From NCBI GenBank assembly GCA_031430435.1, contig JANPBM010000040.1:1-64000 (forward strand): a DNA stretch of 64,000 nt. Reading direction: 5' to 3'. Origin of the DNA: JANNVK01 sp031430435. GTDB taxonomy: Bacteria > Acidobacteriota > Blastocatellia > Pyrinomonadales > Pyrinomonadaceae. Of this stretch, positions 16,951 through 24,984 are shown one piece after another (the stretch's first letter is position 1; the number at the start of each line of letters is the position of its first letter). The translations under genes were made by a program, and so were the position numbers. The notes under the pieces were generated by a model that ran no database searches, had not been told where the DNA came from, and saw nothing but the letters and a program-made list of their open reading frames with translations.

Positions 16951-17016
16951 GTAGTCAGAAGTCAGGAGTCAGAAGCCGGAATAAATCCGATCGGCTGACA
17001 GCGGACAACTGACTAC
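16951..17016. repeat. AGTCAG/CTGACT-type dispersed repeat
   Basis: A run of seven- to eight-base units (GTAGTCAGAAGTCAGGAGTC) faces the complementary CAACTGACTAC at its right end, so it can form a loose hairpin. Similar stretches occur at 36245-36269, 46488-46518 and 53816-53940, always between genes. No coding function. Confidence 0.55.
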
Positions 17017-17036
17017 GACAGTCAATTGTTTACAAA

Positions 17037-18296
17037 TTACTTGCCCGCGTTTGTGTTCGCGGCAGGTGCGTTTGAAGCCGTGTTTGCGGTTGCAGGTTTA
17101 GCTTCGGGTTTCTTCGCTTCGTCTTTTTTGTCGGCAGGTTTTGCGTTCGCATTTACGTTTGAGTTCACATTCGTATTTGTGTTGACGTTTGAATTTGTAC
17201 CGGCGTTGGCATTCGGCGTTTCCGTGCTTGCCGGACGTGAACCGCTTAACTCATTAGGATTTTCGTAAACACGCTTTGCAAGGTAGTTTTCGACTTTCGC
17301 TTCGTTCATCGCGATTGCCGAATAACTTGCCGAAACAAGGGTTTTACGAGCATTTACAAGTCCGTCCGTAATTTGCTGACGAACTCCCGGAGTTTCCAGC
17401 GACTGGGCTTCGTCCTTGTCGCTTCGTTCCTGAAGTTTAAAGATATAAAACTTTCCGTTCATTTGCATGGCTTGAGTTTGTCCGATCGGAAATTTCGGAT
17501 TCATAAAATTCAAGGCTTGCGGCGGGAATTTTGTTTTCAGCTCGTCTTCGGAAATGTATGGCAAATCGCCGCCTTGAATGCGACTTTCGTCTTCGCTTTT
17601 TTCACGGGCAATCGCGGCAAAATCTCCGCCGGTTGCAATTTGCCGAATAATTTCGTTGCCTTTTAAAACGGCACTTGCTTCGTCTTTGGTCGTGTCGCCT
17701 TCGCCGTTATCAACCGGATCGATGACAATCGCGGCAAGTTTAACACCTTTTCTTTTGATAAAGGCTTCTTTGCTGTTATTAAAAAACGCTTCGATTTCGG
17801 CATCTTTCGGCGGTTCAACTTTTCCCGTAACTTTTTCCATCAATTTCTTGACGGCTAAACCTTTTTTAACTTGTTCGCGGGCTGATTCATCGGTTTGACC
17901 GCTTTGCGTCAATTTTTTTCCGAATTCTTCGGCTGAAAGTTTGCTTTCGGTTTTTATTTTGTTGTACTCGGTTATAACTTCATCGTCGTTCGGAACAGTT
18001 TTTTCGCTCTCGGCTTTTTGAAACATTACTTCGCTTTGAATTAACTGATCTAAGGCTTGCAACCGATATTGGGCAAGCTCCAACGGCGAGAGTTTCGCCT
18101 CTTGTCCTTGAGCTTGTTGTTTGACGCTACGTTCTACTTCTTCGTTTGTAATTACTTTTCCGTTCACTTTCGCGGCGGCTTCACCACCGACCGAACCGGC
18201 TGAACTTGCACCGCCGGTTGGTCCGCACGCGGTGAAACTAAATGTGGCAATCGCTAATATGGCGACTGATAAATACTTGAAACTTGATTTTTGCAC
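17037..18296 (-). CDS. SurA/PpiC-type peptidyl-prolyl isomerase lipoprotein
   Basis: About 419 residues. A signal peptide ends in a lipobox (FSFTAC), so it is probably an outer- or inner-membrane lipoprotein in the periplasm. A SurA-N-like helical region (VNGKVITNEEVERSVKQQ, then LDQLIQSEVMFQKA) is followed by a PpiC rotamase domain with DFAAIAREKSEDESRIQGGD and GGDLPYISEDEL-like strands. It probably helps fold envelope proteins. The last 65 residues are an Asn/Ala-rich tail (NANAGTNSNVNTNTNVNSN) then lysine-rich. GTG 18296 is chosen because a GGAG lies about 11 bases upstream; GTG 18308 overlaps that site. Confidence 0.85.
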   Translation of the reverse strand: MQKSSFKYLSVAILAIATFSFTACGPTGGASSAGSVGGEAAAKVNGKVITNEEVERSVKQQAQGQEAKLSPLELAQYRLQALDQLIQSEVMFQKAESEKTVPNDDEVITEYNKIKTESKLSAEEFGKKLTQSGQTDESAREQVKKGLAVKKLMEKVTGKVEPPKDAEIEAFFNNSKEAFIKRKGVKLAAIVIDPVDNGEGDTTKDEASAVLKGNEIIRQIATGGDFAAIAREKSEDESRIQGGDLPYISEDELKTKFPPQALNFMNPKFPIGQTQAMQMNGKFYIFKLQERSDKDEAQSLETPGVRQQITDGLVNARKTLVSASYSAIAMNEAKVENYLAKRVYENPNELSGSRPASTETPNANAGTNSNVNTNTNVNSNVNANAKPADKKDEAKKPEAKPATANTASNAPAANTNAGK

Positions 18297-18435
18297 TATG
18301 GCTCTCACTCCTTTAAAATAAAGAAAATTCGTTATTGCTTGATATTTATAAAAAAATTTGGTATAAATATCGTTTTTGAGTTATTCAAAACTCTTTTAAT
18401 AAAACACGCTATCATAAATTCGGAGGCAAAATAAA

Positions 18436-18630
18436 ATGGCAAAACGCTGTGATGTATGTGGAAAAGGTCCAATGTTCGGTAACAACGTTTCACACGCAAA
18501 CAACAAAACTCGTCGTCGCTTTAATCCAAACTTACAGTCAATTCGTGTAAAACTACCAACCGGTTCAAATGACCGGATGAAAGTTTGCACTCGTTGTATT
18601 AAGGGCGGAAAAATTATCAAAGCCGCATAA
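18436..18630 (+). CDS. rpmB: 50S ribosomal protein L28
   Basis: 64 residues, normal length. The N-terminus MAKRCDVCGKGPMFGNNVSH and the core NNKTRRRFNPNLQ are diagnostic for bL28. Two cysteine pairs (CDVC at 5-8 and CTRC near 54-57) form the zinc-binding version of the protein. A strong CGGAGG ribosome site lies upstream of ATG 18436, and a terminator follows at 18658. Confidence 0.97.
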   Translation: MAKRCDVCGKGPMFGNNVSHANNKTRRRFNPNLQSIRVKLPTGSNDRMKVCTRCIKGGKIIKAA

Positions 18631-18657
18631 GTTAAATAAAAATAACAAATTCGGACA

Positions 18658-18696
18658 CCAAACGCAGAAAGAAATTTCGGCGTTTGGTTTTTTCTT
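18658..18696 (+). terminator. Rho-independent terminator after rpmB
   Basis: CCAAACGC (18658-18665) pairs with GCGTTTGG (18680-18687), followed by TTTTTTCTTTT. It ends just before the stop of the convergent ridA gene. Confidence 0.85.
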
Positions 18697-18700
18697 TTGC

Positions 18701-19078
18701 CTAAATTACGGCGATGCAGTCGATTTCAACTTTTGCATCACGCGGTAAACGGGCGGCTTGAACAGTTGCTCGAGCCGGTTTATTGGTGTCAAAATACTCG
18801 CCGTAAATTTCGTTCATCACGCCGAAATCATTCATATCCGCGATAAAAACCGTAGTTTTGACCACATCGTTCAGGGTTGCTCCGGCGGCTTTTAAAACCG
18901 CGCTCAAATTCTTTAGAACCTGCACGGTTTGCTCTTTCACATCGTCTGACACAAAATTGCCTGTTTCGGGATCAATCGGAATTTGTCCTGAAACAAAAAC
19001 CATATTTCCGGTTTTAATCGCTTGCGAATAAGGTCCGATTGCACTTGGTGCATTGTTTGTCGAGATAATTTCTTTCAT
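18701..19078 (-). CDS. ridA: RidA family enamine/imine deaminase
   Basis: 125 residues, the usual RidA length. NAPSAIGPYSQAIKTGNMVF, SGQIPIDPETG and PARATVQAARLPRDAKVEI are the family signatures; the arginine in the last block binds the substrate carboxylate. RidA hydrolyses reactive 2-aminoacrylate made by PLP enzymes to pyruvate and ammonia. ATG 19078 begins the conserved MKEIISTNNAP; a longer frame upstream is not conserved in form. Confidence 0.93.
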   Translation of the reverse strand: MKEIISTNNAPSAIGPYSQAIKTGNMVFVSGQIPIDPETGNFVSDDVKEQTVQVLKNLSAVLKAAGATLNDVVKTTVFIADMNDFGVMNEIYGEYFDTNKPARATVQAARLPRDAKVEIDCIAVI

Positions 19079-19202
19079 AACAAAACGAAAATAGTAACAG
19101 AAAACCGGCAAAAAGCCAACTTAGTCTTTGAGGCAAAGGTCAAAAGTGCAAATTACCCGAATGTTCGGGCAAATCCAATCCGCTCAAATAAAAAAATGTC
19201 CG

Positions 19203-19382
19203 ATGATTCGCGTAACCATCGGACAAATCGAGGAGGAACAGAAAGACTTTTTTTACCGTTTACATTGTCCCAAACATAACTTGAAAAAACAGTCTACTTT
19301 ACAAGATGCAACGACTTTGAAATTAGTTGCCTTGCAAATAAAAAAACTCCGCGCATTTTTTCAAACGCTCGGACGGATATGA
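19203..19382 (+). CDS. Possible small protein, unassigned
   Basis: A 59-residue open frame (EEEQKDFFYRLHCPKHNL, TLKLVALQIKKLRAFFQTL). The amphipathic C-terminal helix and the Cys-His cluster look protein-like, but no family is recognised. A perfect short hairpin, GTCCGATG ... CATCGGAC (about 19198-19225), overlaps the ATG and could hide it or be a terminator stem for a neighbour. Codon use is weak evidence. It may be a chance frame. Confidence 0.25.
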   Translation: MIRVTIGQIEEEQKDFFYRLHCPKHNLKKQSTLQDATTLKLVALQIKKLRAFFQTLGRI

Positions 19383-19395
19383 TTCAATTACCAAA

Positions 19396-20388
19396 TTACC
19401 AATCCCACTCAACTTTATAGGAATTTCCCAGAACTGGGTATCTAATTGTCCAACGAAGAGTGTTTGGTATAGTTTTGTCAATATCTTCGGGTTTTGGAGA
19501 AAAAGGATGTTCGCTTACACCATCAATATTCCCATATTGAACAAATCGAAAATTTTTCCCGGGTTTATTTGAATTGAACTTTATTTCAAGAGTTTCTTGT
19601 CGCGAGGGCTGAAAAATATCAAGGTAAATATCTTCGTGTTTTTCATCTTTGAATGCTCCAAGCCGTACAGTGCGCATACTAAGAGGGAATTGCTCATCAA
19701 GTTTTTCGTTACTGATGTCAAAAAAAACATCATATTTGTTAATCACAGGACCACGGTTAACATCAATAACTACTTGCCGATATGTAGGAGGCAAGTGCGT
19801 TTTCGATGTAAATTTAGGCTCTTCGCCTGATGTCGCGACTCGTTTAGCGAATACAATTGAATCTTTTCGAACACGGCGAATTTGCATTTCAGTATCCCAA
19901 GTAACTTTACAACAACCTTTATAGTCGTTATTATTTGCCGGTGTCCACTCAGTAAAATCAACTGTATGATTTGAGTTCACAATTTCAACGCCAGGGAAAA
20001 TCTGGACTATATTACCGTCTGGTATTTTTCCAATCCATTTGCCGAATATGTCTGATTTTGTGTTTTGTGCTTGAAGGGTCGCAACTAGAATTATTACAAT
20101 TATCACAAAACAAATAATTGTAAATGCGAGAAAGAAGTAAAGATGTATTCTAGACTTTATCCATTCATTAGCAGTCATTCCACCTTTAATTGTTTTTCCC
20201 ATAGCGATTCGAAGTGCCTCTTCTCGATTTGCCTCAGGTATATTTTTAAGTCTCTCAAGTATGTTTCTTTGTCTTGTTACAGACCAGCCGATGACGACTA
20301 ATGCCACAACTGCTATGGCGTAGGCAACTAATGCAAATAGGCTTGACGCGGCTGCGGGTATTGCGTTAAAGATTTGTGACCAATTCAT
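19396..20388 (-). CDS. Orphan membrane protein, AT-rich
   Basis: 330 residues, no recognised family. Two membrane segments lie near residues 16-36 (SLFALVAYAIAVVALVVIGW) and 83-105 (LYFFLAFTIICFVIIVIILV). Between them is a short basic cytoplasmic loop. The remaining 220 residues form a soluble beta-rich domain with no obvious catalytic motif (NNDYKGCCKVTWDTEMQI). Its codon use is richer in ATA and AGA than its neighbours, which suggests transfer. Topology puts the large domain outside the cytoplasm if the first terminus is outside; this is uncertain. Confidence 0.6.
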   Translation of the reverse strand: MNWSQIFNAIPAAASSLFALVAYAIAVVALVVIGWSVTRQRNILERLKNIPEANREEALRIAMGKTIKGGMTANEWIKSRIHLYFFLAFTIICFVIIVIILVATLQAQNTKSDIFGKWIGKIPDGNIVQIFPGVEIVNSNHTVDFTEWTPANNNDYKGCCKVTWDTEMQIRRVRKDSIVFAKRVATSGEEPKFTSKTHLPPTYRQVVIDVNRGPVINKYDVFFDISNEKLDEQFPLSMRTVRLGAFKDEKHEDIYLDIFQPSRQETLEIKFNSNKPGKNFRFVQYGNIDGVSEHPFSPKPEDIDKTIPNTLRWTIRYPVLGNSYKVEWDW

Positions 20389-20478
20389 CTGAATGTTTTA
20401 TCCTTTTTGATATAATAAAATGTTATGACTACAATAAGCTAGTGGTGTTTTTAGGTCAAGTTACTGGGTAAATCTTAA

Positions 20479-21438
20479 TTATTTTTTGTACTTCAAAATT
20501 GTGCCTTTGGCGCCAACGGCAAAACCGATTTTTTTGTCGATATAAAAGCCGTAAAGATTAGTCGTAACTTTGGTGTCTTGTTTAAAAAACGTCGCGCCTT
20601 TATCGGTCGAACGCAAAATTACGCCGCCGCGTCCCGCAATCCAAATTGTTTTATCGTCCGAAAAACCAACGCGCCAAAATGTGTTTTTGAAATTTGTAAT
20701 TATCTTTCGCCAAATTCGCCCGCCGTCGTTGGTTTGCAAAATCAAACCTTTTTCGCCCACCGCGATTCCTTCGTTTTCGTTGCGAAAATCAATGTTGTAA
20801 ATAGTTGAAACTGTGTCGGATTTTTGTTTCTGCCAAGTTTTCCCGCCGTCTGCGGTCGCTAAAATCAAGCCGTTTGCTCCGACGATCCAACCGCTGTTTT
20901 CGTTTGCAAAATCAAGGTGAATCAACTCTTCTTTGGTCGGGACGGTCATTCGCCGCCAAATTATTCCGCCGTCGTCGGTTTGCACCGCCAAACTGTCAAT
21001 CACGGCTTCGTCTTTGCTGACCGAACCGACAATCCAACCGTGTTTTTTATCGGCAAAACGGATGCTGTAAAATTCGGGTTCCAGTTCGATAAAATTGCTT
21101 GCCGCCAAAACTTTTTGTTCGCTCCACGAAGCTCCGTCGGTGGTTGCAAAGACTTGTTTGCCCGCCAACATATAGCCCGTTTCATTGTTGCGAAAATAAA
21201 CTTCGTTGATGTTTGCCGTGGTATTTGTCGGCTGTTTGGTCCACGTTGCGCCGCCGTTGACGGTTAAACCGAGATAACCGCCGTTGCCGCCAATCCAGCC
21301 TTTATCCGATGAGACGAAAAAAACCGAGTTCAAATCGCTCGTCATTGTTTGCCCGACGGCGTTCCACAAAGTAGTTTGGGCAAATCCGTCGATGCTTAAA
21401 AATAAGAGGAGAAATACCGAAATATAAAGTTGTTTCAT
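20479..21438 (-). CDS. Secreted Ycf48-like beta-propeller protein
   Basis: 319 residues with a signal peptide (LYISVFLLLFLSIDGFAQ). The rest is built from about six repeats of the BNR/Ycf48 type, each with a GWI.G or G.AVG strand and a TxDGGxxW turn: SSDKGWIGGNGG, VNGGATWTKQ, TTDGASWSEQ, TDDGGIIWRRM, TADGGKTWQKQ, TNDGGRIWRKI, STDKGATFFK. Such propellers assist assembly of membrane complexes or bind sugars. Not linked to photosystem genes here. ATG 21438 begins the signal peptide. Confidence 0.82.
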   Translation of the reverse strand: MKQLYISVFLLLFLSIDGFAQTTLWNAVGQTMTSDLNSVFFVSSDKGWIGGNGGYLGLTVNGGATWTKQPTNTTANINEVYFRNNETGYMLAGKQVFATTDGASWSEQKVLAASNFIELEPEFYSIRFADKKHGWIVGSVSKDEAVIDSLAVQTDDGGIIWRRMTVPTKEELIHLDFANENSGWIVGANGLILATADGGKTWQKQKSDTVSTIYNIDFRNENEGIAVGEKGLILQTNDGGRIWRKIITNFKNTFWRVGFSDDKTIWIAGRGGVILRSTDKGATFFKQDTKVTTNLYGFYIDKKIGFAVGAKGTILKYKK

Positions 21439-21647
21439 AACAAAAATAGAAATTTCACCGAAGATTTTTTTCAAAAGCAACGGGACAATAATCTTAAAAG
21501 GTAACTATGTCAAAGAAATATACTCTTATTTCGGGCAAAAGTCATCCGGTGCCGAGGCACAGAATTTGCGGACGCGAAAATGACGCGAAATACGTTATTT
21601 TTTTCGCATGTTTCACGTCTTTTGTCATTACTTTTATTGGTGCCGAA

Positions 21648-22322
21648 TTATTTTTTGCGGACGGAACTTGCACCCGAAGTATTTTGTTTCACGGTTTTCG
21701 GATTGCCGCCGAATAAAACGTTGCTTGAACCGTAAGCGTTTGCGTCCAAAGAGTTTGAAGCGTTTATGACGGCGGTTGAGGAACCGTGTATTTCGATAAT
21801 TGTATTTTTGGTTTTCAGATTTTCGGCTTCAATTTTGCTCGCGCCATTGGCGATAATTACTGCATTTTCAGCCTCGCCGCTTATTTTGATGCTCGAAGCT
21901 CCGTTTAGTTTCAACGATAAATCTTCGCTTTTGACATTTGAAATTACGGCGATTGAGTTGCCCGAAATTTCTGCGGCGACAAGTTTCGGCAACGAGATTC
22001 TGACGGCGACTTCGGTTTTTGAAATCGACCAATCTTTTTTGGAATGAATTTTTAAAGTGTCGCTGTCCGCTTCGGTTACAATCTCGGCAAGCTCTTTTTT
22101 CGATGATTCCAATTCGACCTTAAAGTCTTTGCCGACAACAATAACCACATTTAACGAGCCGCTTGCTTCAATTTTGGTGAAGTTTGAAAACTCGCGAGTT
22201 TCAGATTTATAAGTCTCGCCGACCGTGTTTTTCTCGACGGTATTTGGTCGAATGTAAAAATAGACGGCAATAAAACTGATAAGCAATGTCGCGGCAAAAG
22301 TTAAAACACCGGATTTTTTCAT
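21648..22322 (-). CDS. DUF2807 (GIN domain) envelope protein
   Basis: 224 residues. An N-terminal membrane segment (GVLTFAATLLISFIAVYFYI) anchors or exports it. The rest is the right-handed beta-helix-like head GIN domain: FTKIEASGSLNVVIVVGKDF, LEISGNS-type strands (AAEISGNSIAVISNV) and serine-glycine turns (LNGASSIKISGEA, HGSSTAVINA, AYGSSNVLFGGNP). These proteins lie in the periplasm or on the surface; their role is not known. AGAGGAAC upstream of ATG 22322 supports the start. Confidence 0.85.
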   Translation of the reverse strand: MKKSGVLTFAATLLISFIAVYFYIRPNTVEKNTVGETYKSETREFSNFTKIEASGSLNVVIVVGKDFKVELESSKKELAEIVTEADSDTLKIHSKKDWSISKTEVAVRISLPKLVAAEISGNSIAVISNVKSEDLSLKLNGASSIKISGEAENAVIIANGASKIEAENLKTKNTIIEIHGSSTAVINASNSLDANAYGSSNVLFGGNPKTVKQNTSGASSVRKK

Positions 22323-22506
22323 ATGAAGTTCCTCTTGAAAATGATAGAAAAAGTTTATCACAAAAAAGTTTGCGTAAATTTGGAATTTTGCGTCGATTAT
22401 GCTTTTATCGGTATCAAAGTCTGAATTTTGTTTTTTTCAAGCAATCAATAAAAAGTGTTTCGGTTAAACGCTTTGCTTTTTACTTGTTGCTTATCGGGTG
22501 TAAACC

Positions 22507-24603
22507 ATGCGGAGAAGTTTTATTTTTTGCCAAATTGTTGTGTTGGCGGCGGTTTTTTTGTTTTTGTTTTCGGTGCGTCAAAGCGTCTCGACCGACTCGC
22601 GTTTTGAAATTTCGACGCAGTTAAAAATTATGGTCGAACACGACGGATTTTATCGTTTGAGTTTAGAAGAACTGCGGGCGAACGGTTTTGACAGTTTGGA
22701 AAATCCGCAAAATATTCGAATGTTTACCGGCGGAATCGAACAAGCCGTCAAAGTTAATTCCGACGGTTCAATCGATTTTTTCGGCAAACAAACGACTTCG
22801 CGATGGTCGGCAAAAAAAACTTATTGGTTGAAACACGATGAAATTGCCGGAAAACGGATGCAAACTTCAATCGTAAAATTTGACGAAAGCATTGAAAACC
22901 GGCAAATAAACGATGAACTGAAAAATGAAGCAAAACATTTTCGAGCAATTTATGTTGCCAACGGCGAACACGACAATTTTTATTCGGCATCGCTTTTTAA
23001 CGCCAATCCATATTCGCAAACCATTGATTTACAACATTTTACAGATTCCGACCAAACTCTGTTGGAAATCGCCACACAAGGTTACACCAACAATTTTCAT
23101 CAAGTTTCGGTTTTGCTGAACGACACCGAAATCGGCGTTTTGAACTTTAATTCGCAGTCGAGATCAGTTACCCGCTTTTCCGTTCCAAACGGAGTTTTAC
23201 ACGCGGACGAAAATACTTTGAAATTTGTTTCGAGCGTTTCGTCGGGGACAAGTTTGCTCGAATATGTAAAACTTTCGTATCAAAAAAACGCAACGGCGAA
23301 CGATAATTTGTTGAAATTCGAGTTACCCGCAAATCGGCAAATTCGCGCGGGCGGTTTCGAGAAAAAATCGTTGAATGTTTTGGACATCACGAATCCGGAT
23401 AATGTTGCGGAAATTTTGGTTCAACCGATCGCCGACCGCGAAGATAATTATTATTTTACGCTGAATGCCGAATCCGAAAACAGAACGATTTGGTCGCAAG
23501 TCGAACATTTTGAAAGCGTTGCCGAAATAAAAACCGAAGTCGAAAGCAATTTGAAAGACTTTGACACCAAAACCGACTTCGTTATTTTGACGCGCGAAAA
23601 ATTTCGCGCGGCTCTCGAACCTTTGAAAGAACGGCGTGAACGCGAAGGTTTGCAACCGCAAATAATCGACGTTGAAGACGTTTACGATGAATTTAATTTT
23701 GGCGAAAAAGATCCGGCGGCGATAAAGGATTTTATGAAATTTGCCACGGATAATTGGCGTATTTCGCCGCGATATTTGTTGTTGGTCGGTGATTCTTCGA
23801 GCGATCCGAAACAATATCTGCCGACTTCGAGCGAAGATTTAATACCGTCTTATATGGCTGACACGATTTATTTTCCGATGGAAGCATCGTCCGACGATTC
23901 ATACACGGATTTTAATAACGACAAAATTGCCGATGTTCCGACCGGACGTTTTTCGGTCAAAACCGAAGCCGAAGTCGAAAATATAATCGATAAAATAATT
24001 CGTTTTGAAGACACGCCGACAGAGCACAGACAACGTTCGGCTTTGTTGGTCAGCGATGCTCCGATCAGTTATAATTTTTCGGAAATGTCGGACGAAGTTC
24101 AACTTTCGCTGCCGGCTAAAATGACCAAAGTAAAAATAAATCGAAACGACGGCACGTCCGATTTCGTGCGCCAAAACCTTTTGGGTTCAATCAATCGAGG
24201 CTTTGACATTGTTAATTTTCTCGGACACGGCAACACGGCGAATTGGACAAGCGCTTCGCTTTTGCGGTCATCCGACGGACCGGCGTTGACAAATGAAACG
24301 AAGCCTTCGATTTTTGTGATGTTGGCGTGTTTGAACGGCAGTTTTGCCGAAAGTGATGTCAGTTTGGCAGAATCTTTGCAAAACGCTCCACACGGCGGAG
24401 CGGTCGCGGTCTGGGCTTCTTCCGGCTTAACTTACGCTTACGGGCAAGTGGAAATGAGTAAATCTTTTTACCGCAAAATTTACGGTCAACCGAATACCCG
24501 AATCGGCGATGCGATAAAATACGCCAAAGGCACGATGCAAGACGCGGATATTCGCCGCTTCTCGATTTTATTCGGCGATCCGACAATGCGCCCGAATAAG
24601 TGA
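22507..24603 (+). CDS. Peptidase C25 (gingipain-like cysteine protease)
   Basis: 698 residues, with an N-terminal hydrophobic segment (about 7-23) that exports it. Residues 30-350 hold beta-rich domains of the propeptide type; residues 355-698 hold the C25 catalytic domain. The active-site histidine is H574 in NFLGHGNTANW and the cysteine C608 in VMLACLNGSFA. LLLVGDSSSDPKQYLPTSSE (424-443) and DVPTGRFSVKTEAE are further family marks. The chain ends just after the catalytic domain, so no Ig-like or type IX sorting tail is present. Substrate preference is unknown. Confidence 0.9.
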   Translation: MRRSFIFCQIVVLAAVFLFLFSVRQSVSTDSRFEISTQLKIMVEHDGFYRLSLEELRANGFDSLENPQNIRMFTGGIEQAVKVNSDGSIDFFGKQTTSRWSAKKTYWLKHDEIAGKRMQTSIVKFDESIENRQINDELKNEAKHFRAIYVANGEHDNFYSASLFNANPYSQTIDLQHFTDSDQTLLEIATQGYTNNFHQVSVLLNDTEIGVLNFNSQSRSVTRFSVPNGVLHADENTLKFVSSVSSGTSLLEYVKLSYQKNATANDNLLKFELPANRQIRAGGFEKKSLNVLDITNPDNVAEILVQPIADREDNYYFTLNAESENRTIWSQVEHFESVAEIKTEVESNLKDFDTKTDFVILTREKFRAALEPLKERREREGLQPQIIDVEDVYDEFNFGEKDPAAIKDFMKFATDNWRISPRYLLLVGDSSSDPKQYLPTSSEDLIPSYMADTIYFPMEASSDDSYTDFNNDKIADVPTGRFSVKTEAEVENIIDKIIRFEDTPTEHRQRSALLVSDAPISYNFSEMSDEVQLSLPAKMTKVKINRNDGTSDFVRQNLLGSINRGFDIVNFLGHGNTANWTSASLLRSSDGPALTNETKPSIFVMLACLNGSFAESDVSLAESLQNAPHGGAVAVWASSGLTYAYGQVEMSKSFYRKIYGQPNTRIGDAIKYAKGTMQDADIRRFSILFGDPTMRPNK

Positions 24604-24984
24604 AGAATCGGGGAGGCGACGGAAATTTTCAGACCGAAAAACGCACAACTTTTAACGGTTATTTTGCCGTTAATTGCGGTTGCAAAGACTATTCTCGAAC
24701 GGCTGAAAATTACTTTGCCGACCATTAGTGAAATCATTCACTTTTCTCACATTCACAAAATCGGAATCCGGGTGCGAATAAATAGCAAAAAGTTATGCCG
24801 AAATAACCAAAATTACTTGCCTTATTGTTAAAATTAGGTTACAAAATTGAAAGCTATCAATAATCAAAAGAAATAATGCAGGTCATTAAACAATTTATGC
24901 TTTTGTTCGTTTTGAACAAAAGATCGGTTTAGTCTGACACCTATTTCTGATAAATTTAATAAAATAAAAACAAGGAGAATAGAA
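24604..24984 (+). other. Intergenic region before the TonB receptor gene
   Basis: No gene is seen in these 381 bp. A TTGCCT ... 17 bases ... TACAAA pair (near 24818-24846) could be a promoter, though it is weak. The inverted repeat AGTGAA-ATCA-TTCACT (about 24728-24743) might be an operator. An AAGGAG ribosome site lies about 10 bases before the ATG at 24985. Confidence 0.35.

Noticed and set aside
21507..21716. 69-residue plus-strand frame before and across the end of the DUF2807 gene
   Set aside because: It overlaps the conserved minus-strand gene, has no family pattern, and its start has only a weak ribosome site.
23323..23814. 163-residue minus-strand frame inside the C25 gene
   Set aside because: The plus-strand gene has a clear domain through this region; the frame is a shadow with no family pattern.
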